From NCBI GenBank assembly GCA_038258095.1, contig JBBSQE010000189.1, positions 1 to 5,360 of the forward strand: a DNA stretch of 5,360 nt, in the 5' to 3' direction. Below, in pieces: positions 1 to 5,146 of this stretch. The notes below the pieces were generated by a model. It had not been told where the DNA came from. It made no database searches and saw only the letters and a list, made by a program, of their open reading frames with translations. The stretch comes from JBBSQE01 sp038258095 (GTDB taxonomy: Bacteria; Actinomycetota; Thermoleophilia; Solirubrobacterales; 70-9). Each line of letters begins with the position of its first letter. The first letter of the stretch is position 1. A program made the position numbers and the translations under genes.

Positions 1-1
1 C

Positions 2-361
2 CGGCTGCTGCGGGCCGGAGGACGCCTGGTCTGCTTCGGGATGAGCGAGGCGCAGAGCGGCGACGGGCGCAGCATCCCGGGGGTGGTCAAGGGCCTCGCG
101 AGCATGATGACGGCGACGCTGCCCTGGTGGAAGAGCATGGCGATCATGAACGAGAACAAGGGCGTCTTCGGCCTCAACATGCTGGCCTGGTGGGATCGCG
201 AGGGCAGCCTGGGGCGGCTGATCGAGCCGCTGGGGGCCGACCTCGCTTCCGGGGCGCTCGCGCCCGTCGTCGCGGAGTCGTTCCCGTTCGAGCGGGCCGG
301 CGAGGCGCACACCTTCATCCACGAGCGGCGCAACGTGGGCAAGGTCGTGCTGACCCCCTAG
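2..361 (+). CDS. C-terminal part of a zinc-binding dehydrogenase / quinone oxidoreductase-like MDR protein (5' truncated by window edge)
   Basis: The open frame enters from the left edge and ends at TAG 359-361, showing 119 residues. It begins inside the Rossmann nucleotide-binding domain, in the strand-turn segment RLLRAGGRLVCFGM, typical of medium-chain dehydrogenases/reductases. The tail has the features of the VAT-1-like quinone reductase branch: MNENKGVFGLNML, then a helix rich in L and G, then PVVAESFPFERAGEAH and the closing NVGKVVLTP. Family members are cytoplasmic NADPH-dependent reductases of quinones or enones, although many are uncharacterised, and the substrate cannot be read here. 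An internal ATG at 41 is not a plausible start because the homologous fold continues upstream. The stop lies 15 bp before the -35 box of the leuA leader promoter, so the gene appears to end just before a new transcription unit. There is no clear functional link to leucine synthesis. Confidence 0.85.
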   Translation, partial: RLLRAGGRLVCFGMSEAQSGDGRSIPGVVKGLASMMTATLPWWKSMAIMNENKGVFGLNMLAWWDREGSLGRLIEPLGADLASGALAPVVAESFPFERAGEAHTFIHERRNVGKVVLTP

Positions 362-376
362 CTCGGGTCGAGGCCC

Positions 377-404
377 TTGACGAAGGCCTTCCGTTCGCTA
401 CAGT
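377..404 (+). promoter_or_regulatory. Predicted promoter of the leu leader-leuA unit
   Basis: TTGACG (377-382) matches the -35 consensus at 5 of 6 positions. After a 16-bp spacer, TACAGT (399-404) matches the -10 at 4 of 6, including the key first, second and last bases. A start site 7-10 bp downstream would fall at about 411-414, on or just before the ATG at 414, so the leader peptide would be translated from a leaderless or nearly leaderless transcript. The perfect palindrome GAAGGCCTTC (382-391) overlaps the last base of the -35 box and runs into the spacer; it could be an operator or chance. This is prediction from sequence only. Confidence 0.65.
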
Positions 405-413
405 CCCTAGCCG

Positions 414-473
414 ATGACCCGCCGGCAACCCAGCCTCGCGCTACTCCTTCTCCTCCCCCTGCGGGGGGAATAG
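414..473 (+). CDS. leuL: Leucine-rich leader peptide of leuA (leu attenuation ORF, 19 aa)
   Basis: A short ORF from ATG 414-416 to TAG 471-473 encodes MTRRQPSLALLLLLPLRGE. Seven of 19 residues are leucine, with five in a row at residues 10-14 (CTA CTC CTT CTC CTC, 441-455). CTA and CTT are uncommon in this GC-rich DNA, where CTC and CTG dominate, and scarce codons would make the run more sensitive to charged tRNA-Leu. No Shine-Dalgarno precedes the ATG, and a good promoter sits so close that the transcript probably starts at or within a few bases of it, as in leaderless actinobacterial leader ORFs. The product probably has no function of its own: translating it would report leucine supply to leuA, 65 bp downstream. 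The symbol leuL is used by analogy with enteric leu leaders. The main alternative is a chance ORF, but its exact complementarity to the leuA ribosome site argues against that. Confidence 0.8.
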   Translation: MTRRQPSLALLLLLPLRGE

Positions 474-533
474 CGCTGGGCGGCGCGATAGCCGCGAGAG
501 AAAAGGGAACATCGAGAGTTCGAGAGAAGGAGT
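420..533 (+). promoter_or_regulatory. Leucine-responsive leader RNA controlling leuA translation (predicted pseudoknot attenuator)
   Basis: Pairings visible by eye: (a) CGCCG 420-424 with CGGCG 481-485. (b) CCCA 429-432 with TGGG 477-480. (c) GCGCTA 438-443 with TAGCGC 471-476. (d) An apical hairpin TCCCCC 454-459 with GGGGGA 464-469, loop TGCG. (e) A hairpin GCGGC 480-484 with GCCGC 491-495. (f) ACTCCTTCTC 443-452 with GAGAAGGAGT 524-533, ten perfect pairs that bury the leuA Shine-Dalgarno AAGGAG (527-532). Pairs c and f together form a pseudoknot whose helices meet at 442/443. Inferred logic: with leucine plentiful, the ribosome clears the Leu codons, f forms and leuA is closed; with leucine scarce, the ribosome stalls over 441-455, f cannot form and leuA is open. 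No U-tract follows any stem, so control of translation initiation is more likely than intrinsic termination. Computational predictions of leader-peptide control with pseudoknots exist for actinobacterial leuA; whether this is the same class is unverified. Confidence 0.7.
527..532 (+). promoter_or_regulatory. Ribosome binding site of leuA
   Basis: AAGGAG lies 6 nt before ATG 539, near-ideal placement. It fixes the leuA start at 539 although the frame stays open upstream to 377. It is also the target of the perfect antisense stretch inside the leader ORF (443-452). Confidence 0.85.
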
Positions 534-538
534 CAGCG

Positions 539-2134
539 ATGGACGCTGATACGCACGTAGAGGACGCCGGCCGGGTGGAGATCTTCGACACGACGCTGCG
601 CGACGGGGAGCAGTCGCCGGGGATCTCGCTGAACACCCAGGAGAAGGTCGAGATCGCGACCCAGCTCGCTCGCCTTGGCGTCGACGTGGTCGAGGCCGGT
701 TTCCCGATCACCTCGCCCGGCGACTTCGAGGCCGTGCAGGCGATCTCGCGCACCGTCGCCGGGCCGGTGATCTGCGGGCTCGCTCGGACCCAGAAGGGGG
801 ACATCGACGCCGCCTGGGGCGCGATCGGCGACGCCGAGCGACCCCGGATCCACACGTTCATCTCGACCTCGGACATCCACATCGAGCACCAGCTCCAGAC
901 GACGCGCGATGACGTCAAGGGTCAGACGAAGGCCGCGGTCGCGACCGCCCGCGAATACTGTGACGACGTCGAGTTCTCGCCGATGGACGCGACCCGCGCC
1001 GACATCGACTTCACGGCCGAGGTCGTCTCGATCGCGGTCGCCGAAGGCGCAACCGTCGTCAACATCCCCGACACGGTCGGCTACACGACCCCCGAGGAGT
1101 ACCGGGACTACTTCGCGCAGCTCTACTCGATGGTCCCGGGGCTGACCGACCTGGTGGTCTCGGTCCATACCCACGACGACCTCGGCATGGCCGTCGCGAA
1201 CGCCTACGCGGGCGTGCAGGCCGGCGCTCGGCAGATCGAGTGCGCCATCAACGGCATCGGCGAGCGCGCGGGCAACTGCTCGCTGGAGGAGATCGTGATG
1301 CTGCTCGACACGCGCTCCGCCCACCACGGCTACGGCACCGGCATCGTCACCCGCGAGCTGGCGCGGACCAGCCGGATGGTCTCCCGCCTCACCGGCTACC
1401 CGGTCGCGCCGAACAAGGCGATCATCGGGCGCAACGCCTTCGCCCACGAGGCGGGCATCCACCAGGACGGCGTGCTGAAGAACCGCGAGACCTACGAGAT
1501 CATGGACGCGACCACGGTCGGCCTCGACTCCAACTCGATCGTCCTCGGCAAGCATTCCGGGCGCCATGCGCTGCAGGATGCGCTCGACCAGCTCGGTTTC
1601 CAGGTCAAGGGCAGCGCGCTGAACCAGGCCTTCAAGCGGTTCAAGGAAATCGCGGACAAGAAGAAGCAGGTGACCGCGCTCGACCTCGAGGCGATCGTCT
1701 CCGACGAGATGCGCGACCGCGAAGAGTCCCACACGATGGCCTGGTTCGAGGTCGAGGCCGGCTCACGCCGTGATCCGGTCGCCCGCGTCGCGGTGAAGAT
1801 GCCGTCCGGTGAGGAAGCGGTCGGCACGGCGGGGGGCGACGGCCCGATCGACGCGATCTTCTCGGCCATCCAGGACGCGGCCGGCGTCGAGTGCGAGCTG
1901 CGCCAGTTCACGGTCGAGGCCGTGACCGGTGGCGACGATGCGCTCGGCCAGGTGACCGTGATGCTGCGCGCCGCCGGGCGCCTGGCCACAGGGCAGGGCG
2001 TGGCGACAGACATCCTCGAGGCATCGGCGCGCGCCTACGTCCGGGCGCTCGGCAACGCGCTGGACGGCGCAGCGGTCCGCGAGGCCGAGGCTGCAACGGC
2101 GGACGCGGCGGTGGAGCGGACTCCGGGGCCGTAG
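539..2134 (+). CDS. leuA: 2-isopropylmalate synthase
   Basis: This 531-aa protein catalyses the first committed step of leucine synthesis, the condensation of acetyl-CoA with 2-oxoisovalerate to 2-isopropylmalate, in the cytoplasm. The catalytic TIM barrel opens with FDTTLRDGEQSPG (residues 16-28). The metal ligands are D22, H210 and H212 (HTHDD) and N246 (in NGIGERAGN), each offset by a constant 8 from the E. coli ligands. GKHSGRHAL is at 337-345. The C-terminal region from about 401 to 510 (AWFEVEAG through ATDILEASARAYVRALGNAL) matches the LeuA dimerisation/allosteric domain that binds leucine, so feedback inhibition is expected. The length fits the short bacterial LeuA type (E. coli 523 aa). 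ATG 539 is chosen for its ideal Shine-Dalgarno; the frame upstream to 377 overlaps the leader ORF and promoter and has no homologous look. Citramalate and homocitrate synthases are relatives, but the neighbouring leuC and leuD favour LeuA. Confidence 0.96.
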   Translation: MDADTHVEDAGRVEIFDTTLRDGEQSPGISLNTQEKVEIATQLARLGVDVVEAGFPITSPGDFEAVQAISRTVAGPVICGLARTQKGDIDAAWGAIGDAERPRIHTFISTSDIHIEHQLQTTRDDVKGQTKAAVATAREYCDDVEFSPMDATRADIDFTAEVVSIAVAEGATVVNIPDTVGYTTPEEYRDYFAQLYSMVPGLTDLVVSVHTHDDLGMAVANAYAGVQAGARQIECAINGIGERAGNCSLEEIVMLLDTRSAHHGYGTGIVTRELARTSRMVSRLTGYPVAPNKAIIGRNAFAHEAGIHQDGVLKNRETYEIMDATTVGLDSNSIVLGKHSGRHALQDALDQLGFQVKGSALNQAFKRFKEIADKKKQVTALDLEAIVSDEMRDREESHTMAWFEVEAGSRRDPVARVAVKMPSGEEAVGTAGGDGPIDAIFSAIQDAAGVECELRQFTVEAVTGGDDALGQVTVMLRAAGRLATGQGVATDILEASARAYVRALGNALDGAAVREAEAATADAAVERTPGP

Positions 2135-2187
2135 CAGGGCCCGAACGCGCATCGACCCGAGGAGTGCGGATCTGGGAGAGTTGCTCC

Positions 2188-2937
2188 ATGCCCAACTCAC
2201 TCGAAGGACGCAAAGCCATCATCACCGGTGCCTCGTCGGGACTTGGCGCCGCAACTGCGCGCAAGCTCGTCGCCGAGGGTGCCACCGTCGCGGTCGGCGC
2301 ACGCCGCAAGGACAAGCTCGATGACCTCGTCTCCGAACTCGGGGACTCGGCGCACGCATTCGAGGTGGACCTGACCGACCGGGATGCCGCGACGAAGTTC
2401 GTCGACGACGCCTCGGAGGCGATGGGCGGGGTCGACATCCTCGTCAACAACGCCGGAGTGATGCTCCTCGGGCTCGTCTGGGGCGCGGATCTCAGCGAAT
2501 GGGAGCAGATGCTGAACATCAACTGCCTCGGGCTCCTCTACTGCACCCACGCGGCGTTGCCGAAGCTCGCCGAGGCCGGGGGAGGGGACATCGTCAACGT
2601 CTCCTCGGTTGCGGGACGCACGGCAAACGCCGGCTCGGCTGTCTACAACATGACCAAGTTCGGGGTACAGGCTTTCTCCGAGGCGTTGCGCCAAGAGGCT
2701 GCCAACGTGAAGGTGCGGGTGATGTGTCTCGAGCCCGGCTACGTCGAGACCGAGCTCCAAGGCCACAACACGAACCCGATGGTGGTCGAGCGCATCGCAG
2801 AAATGCGCGAGCAGCTCGGCGACGACGGCGTCCTGCGGGCCGACGACATGGCCAACGCCATCCACTACGCGGTCTCGCAGCCGCCCAACGTCGCGGTCAA
2901 CGAGATCCTGGTGCGCCCGGCGAGCCAGCAGCGCTGA
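2188..2937 (+). CDS. Short-chain dehydrogenase/reductase (classical SDR, NADP-type)
   Basis: A 249-aa cytoplasmic oxidoreductase of the classical SDR family. The glycine-rich cofactor motif TGASSGLG is at residues 13-20, NNAG at 87-90, the active-site Asn at 112 (NINCLG), catalytic Ser at 140, and Tyr153-Lys157 (YNMTK), so the tetrad is complete. PG at 183-184 is the usual post-strand motif. Arg39-Arg40 after the second strand suggests NADP(H) preference. The sequence resembles the YdfG / serine 3-dehydrogenase-like SDR group, but the substrate is unknown. ATG 2188 is preferred because GGGAGAG (2174-2180) sits 7 nt upstream; GTG 2164 in the same frame is a weaker alternative. GGAG (2175-2178) can pair with CTCC (2184-2187) beside the start, a possible minor brake on initiation. 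The gene starts 53 bp after leuA with no obvious promoter, so it may share the leuA transcript. A role in leucine synthesis is not implied by the family. Confidence 0.92.
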   Translation: MPNSLEGRKAIITGASSGLGAATARKLVAEGATVAVGARRKDKLDDLVSELGDSAHAFEVDLTDRDAATKFVDDASEAMGGVDILVNNAGVMLLGLVWGADLSEWEQMLNINCLGLLYCTHAALPKLAEAGGGDIVNVSSVAGRTANAGSAVYNMTKFGVQAFSEALRQEAANVKVRVMCLEPGYVETELQGHNTNPMVVERIAEMREQLGDDGVLRADDMANAIHYAVSQPPNVAVNEILVRPASQQR

Positions 2938-2958
2938 CCCGGCCGATCCGGGTCGGCG
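2932..2958 (+). terminator. Candidate terminator hairpin after the SDR gene
   Basis: GACCCGG (2936-2942) pairs perfectly with CCGGGTC (2948-2954) around the 5-nt loop CCGAT. The stem extends to 11 pairs, with one T-G pair, over 2932-2958. It overlaps the stop codon. There is no following T-run, so it would be a weak or non-canonical terminator, as is frequent in GC-rich actinobacteria, or a 3'-end stabiliser. Confidence 0.45.
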
Positions 2959-3009
2959 GGCGTACGCCTCCGGGAGCCAAACGAACGCGTCCGGGATGAC
3001 CGGCGTACG
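2959..3009. repeat. Repeated GGCGTACG motif in the intergenic region
   Basis: GGCGTACG occurs at 2959-2966, where it is part of the 10-bp palindrome GGCGTACGCC (2959-2968), and again at 3002-3009. The copies are 43 bp apart, close to four helical turns. Both lie upstream of the regulator promoter and could be paired protein sites. CGTACG is self-complementary, so chance is not excluded in GC-rich DNA. Confidence 0.35.
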
Positions 3010-3015
3010 TTTCAA

Positions 3016-3030
3016 CCATGACAGTCATGG
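3016..3030. promoter_or_regulatory. Candidate operator: 15-bp perfect dyad CCATGACAGTCATGG
   Basis: Two 7-bp arms, CCATGAC and GTCATGG, are separated by one base. A one-base loop cannot fold as an RNA hairpin, so the symmetry suggests a dimeric DNA-binding protein. It sits 30 bp upstream of the TTGGCA -35 candidate of the XRE-cupin gene, a position suited to an activator or an upstream repressor site. The adjacent regulator is the obvious candidate ligand, by inference only. Confidence 0.45.
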
Positions 3031-3059
3031 CGAACGCTACGTCGGTCGCGCGTCAGGTC

Positions 3060-3090
3060 TTGGCAGCGCTATACAAACGTATGTGATAGT
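3060..3090 (+). promoter_or_regulatory. Candidate promoter of the XRE-cupin regulator gene
   Basis: TTGGCA (3060-3065, 5 of 6 to the -35 consensus) is followed by GATAGT (3085-3090, 4 of 6), preceded by an extended TG at 3082-3083. The 19-bp spacer is longer than ideal. The block 3071-3095 is a distinct AT-rich island in GC-rich DNA. It contains the small inverted repeat ATAC-AAAC-GTAT (3071-3082) and AAAC/GTTT arms (3075-3078 and 3089-3092), possible autoregulatory sites. A start at about 3097-3100 would make the mRNA leaderless. Confidence 0.5.
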
Positions 3091-3099
3091 TTACGCATC

Positions 3100-3708
3100 G
3101 TGATGCCCCCCGAGGCCCCACCCGCCGAGCCCGTGGCGGGCCCTGAATCCGTTTCGGTCGGCCCCCGCGTCCTCGCGCTCCGCGACGGTATGGGCCTGAG
3201 CCTGCGTGACCTGGCAATGCGATCGGGTGTCAGCGCCCCGATGCTCTCGCAGGTGGAGCGGGGAGAGACGAGCCCGACCCTGGCCGTCGCCGCCAAGATC
3301 GCCGCCGGCCTCGAGCTCTCGCTGTCCCAGCTCCTGCGCCTCGACGAGTCGAGTCATGTCGCAATCGTGCGGGCAGCCGAGCGTGCTCCCGCCGACGATC
3401 GCCCGCACCGTGTCGACGAGCTGACGCCGCCCCTGCCCGGCCAGCGCGCGCACGTGTCCGAGCACAGGCTCGCCCCGGGCGCCGCAACCGGTGGCGCCGG
3501 GGATCCGCCGATGCACGAGCCGGGCAGTCGCGAGACCGCCGTGGTCCTCACGGGCGACCTGACGCTCTTCGTCGACGGTGCCCGCCATAAGCTGGCCGGG
3601 GGCGACAGCGTCACCTTCGACGCCGATCTGCCACACCATTTCGAGAACGAGGGCGGCGAGTCGACGCGGTTCGTCGCCGTGATCGCCGCCGGCCTGCGCC
3701 GCGGATGA
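3100..3708 (+). CDS. XRE-family helix-turn-helix transcription regulator with C-terminal cupin domain
   Basis: A 202-aa predicted DNA-binding regulator. After a Pro/Ala-rich N-terminal arm (1-19), residues about 20-80 form an XRE/HTH_3 domain: RVLALRDGMGLSLRDLAMRSGVS, then the recognition helix SAPMLSQVERGETSPT (45-60) and LAVAAKIAAGLELSLSQLL. Residues about 120-197 form a small beta-barrel cupin, with His139, Glu145 and His179/His180 in positions usual for metal or ligand contact, and the typical GDSVTFDADLPHHFEN. In this family the cupin senses a small molecule and the HTH dimer binds a palindrome near its own promoter. GTG 3100 and ATG 3103 are equally possible starts; neither has a Shine-Dalgarno, and the -10 candidate ends 9 bp earlier, so leaderless translation is likely. 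It lies 34 bp upstream of the probable leuC start, so it may control itself and leuCD. The effector is unknown. Confidence 0.9.
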   Translation: MMPPEAPPAEPVAGPESVSVGPRVLALRDGMGLSLRDLAMRSGVSAPMLSQVERGETSPTLAVAAKIAAGLELSLSQLLRLDESSHVAIVRAAERAPADDRPHRVDELTPPLPGQRAHVSEHRLAPGAATGGAGDPPMHEPGSRETAVVLTGDLTLFVDGARHKLAGGDSVTFDADLPHHFENEGGESTRFVAVIAAGLRRG

Positions 3709-3727
3709 GCGCGAACGAGCGCGAGCA

Positions 3728-3733
3728 GAGGAG
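3728..3733 (+). promoter_or_regulatory. Ribosome binding site of leuC (decides the start codon)
   Basis: GAGGAG (within AGAGGAG, 3727-3733) directly abuts ATG 3734, leaving no spacing, but lies 9 nt before the in-frame GTG 3743. This favours GTG 3743 as the leuC start. Confidence 0.6.
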
Positions 3734-3742
3734 ATGGCCGCT

Positions 3743-5146
3743 GTGAAAACGATGTTCGAGAAGATCTGGGAGTCCCATGAGGTGTCGGAGGGCCTGATTT
3801 ACATCGACCTCCATCTCGTCCACGAGGTGACCTCGCCGCAGGCCTTCGATGGGCTTCGCCTCGCCGATCGCGGGGTTCGCAGGCCCGACAAGACGATCGC
3901 GACCGCGGACCACAACGTCCCGACCGATGGGACGCCGACGGCCGACCTGATCGCCGACAAGCTCTCGCGGGTGCAGGTCGAGACGCTCGAGCGCAACTGC
4001 GAGGAGTTCGGCATCCCGGTCTATTCGCTCGGCTCTGACCGGCGCGGCATCGTCCATGTGATCGGCCCGGAGCTGGGCGTCACCCAGCCGGGCATGACCA
4101 TCGTCTGCGGCGACAGCCACACGGCGACGCACGGCGCCTTCGGCTCCCTGGCCTTCGGCATCGGGACCTCCGAGGTCGAGCACGTGCTCGCCACCCAGAC
4201 GCTCGGACAGCAGCGCCCGAAGACGATGCGGATCAACTACACGGGCGAGCTCGCGCCGGGCGTGACGCCCAAAGACCTGATCCTGGCGACGATCGGCCGG
4301 CTCGGGACCGGCGGGATGGTCGGCCACACCGTCGAGTACGCGGGCCCGGCGATCGAGGCGATGACCATGCCCGGCCGCATGACGGTCTGCAACATGACGA
4401 TCGAGGGCGGAGGGCGCGCCGGCATGATCGCGCCCGACGAGACCACCTATGAGTTCATGCGCGGCCGCCCGGGCGTCCCGGAGGATTTCGAAGCCGCCGT
4501 CGCCTGCTGGAGCGAGCTGAAGACCGACGAGGGTGCCGAGTTCGACACCGAGGTCGAGATCGATGCGTCGGGCATCTCACCGATGGTCACCTGGGGCACG
4601 ACCCCGGGGATGGTCGTCGAGGTCACCGACTCGGTTCCCGGCCCGGATGCTCCTGATGGCCCCGTCGATCCGGAGACCGCGGCGCGGGCGCTGACCTACA
4701 TGGGTCTCCGGGCCGGGACGCCGATGCAGGAGATCACGCTCGACCGCGTCTTCATCGGCTCCTGCACCAACTCCCGGATCGAGGACCTGCGCGAGGCGGC
4801 CGAGGTCGTCGACGGCCACAAAGTTGCCGAGACCGTTCGTGCCATGGTCGTGCCGGGTTCTCAGCAGGTCAAGATCCAGGCCGAGTCCGAGGGCCTCGAC
4901 GACGTCTTCCGGTCGGCCGGGTTCGAGTGGCGCGAGGCCGGGTGCTCGATGTGCCTCGGCATGAACCCGGACACCCTGGCCGATGGCGAGCGCTGTGCGT
5001 CGACCTCGAATCGCAACTTCGAAGGCCGCCAGGGCAAGGGCGGGCGCACGCACCTCGTGAGCCCGATGATGGCCGCAGCCGCTGCCGTCGAAGGGCGCTT
5101 CGTCGACATCAGGAGCTGGCTCGGCTCGACCAGGACCGCGGCATGA
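3743..5146 (+). CDS. leuC: 3-isopropylmalate dehydratase large subunit
   Basis: This 467-aa protein (E. coli LeuC 466) is the catalytic, iron-sulfur subunit of isopropylmalate isomerase. With LeuD it converts 2-isopropylmalate to 3-isopropylmalate by dehydration and rehydration in the cytoplasm. Aconitase-superfamily hallmarks are in order: DHNVPT (56-61), GDSHTATHG (123-131), EGGGRAGMIAPDETT, IGSCTN with Cys341, and GCSMCLGMNPD with Cys401 and Cys404. These three cysteines hold the 4Fe-4S cluster, each offset by 6 from the E. coli ligands. GTG 3743 is chosen because the purine-rich GAGGAG is 9 nt upstream and the resulting MKTMFEKIW aligns with the usual LeuC start; ATG 3734 (three residues longer) is the alternative but has no Shine-Dalgarno spacing. 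No promoter is evident in the 34 bp after the regulator gene. The stop overlaps the leuD start. Homoaconitase-type paralogues exist, but the neighbours favour LeuC. Confidence 0.95.
   Translation: MKTMFEKIWESHEVSEGLIYIDLHLVHEVTSPQAFDGLRLADRGVRRPDKTIATADHNVPTDGTPTADLIADKLSRVQVETLERNCEEFGIPVYSLGSDRRGIVHVIGPELGVTQPGMTIVCGDSHTATHGAFGSLAFGIGTSEVEHVLATQTLGQQRPKTMRINYTGELAPGVTPKDLILATIGRLGTGGMVGHTVEYAGPAIEAMTMPGRMTVCNMTIEGGGRAGMIAPDETTYEFMRGRPGVPEDFEAAVACWSELKTDEGAEFDTEVEIDASGISPMVTWGTTPGMVVEVTDSVPGPDAPDGPVDPETAARALTYMGLRAGTPMQEITLDRVFIGSCTNSRIEDLREAAEVVDGHKVAETVRAMVVPGSQQVKIQAESEGLDDVFRSAGFEWREAGCSMCLGMNPDTLADGERCASTSNRNFEGRQGKGGRTHLVSPMMAAAAAVEGRFVDIRSWLGSTRTAA

Noticed and set aside
454..495. Intrinsic transcription terminator or T-box in the leuA leader
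   Set aside because: Strong GC stems are present but none is followed by a T-run, and no T-box antiterminator consensus is visible. Translational control fits better.
377..538. 54-residue N-terminal extension of LeuA from the frame opening at 377
   Set aside because: It overlaps the promoter and the leader ORF, starts from a non-ATG codon with no ribosome site, and has low-complexity Pro/Ala composition. ATG 539 has an ideal Shine-Dalgarno.
533..1732. Long antisense open frames opposite leuA, and similar ones opposite the SDR, regulator and leuC genes
   Set aside because: These are typical GC-rich shadow frames: their translations are rich in Arg, Asp, Gly and Val without family motifs, and the + strand genes are unambiguous.
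2126..2142. Hairpin GGGCC/GGCCC across the leuA stop codon
   Set aside because: Only five pairs with a 7-nt loop and no T-run. Such stems are common by chance at this GC content, so it is not called a terminator.
3018..3086. 22-codon ORF beginning in the dyad
   Set aside because: It has no ribosome site, the ATG is part of the palindrome, and there is no codon run that would suggest a leader peptide.
2996..3103. 35-codon ORF whose TGA overlaps the ATG at 3103
   Set aside because: It has no Shine-Dalgarno, runs through the promoter and dyad, and has no recognisable protein features.
3707..3726. Tandem 10-bp near repeat GAGCGCGAAC / GAGCGCGAGC before leuC
   Set aside because: Only two copies of simple purine/GC sequence, partly overlapping the regulator stop. 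No regulatory meaning can be supported.
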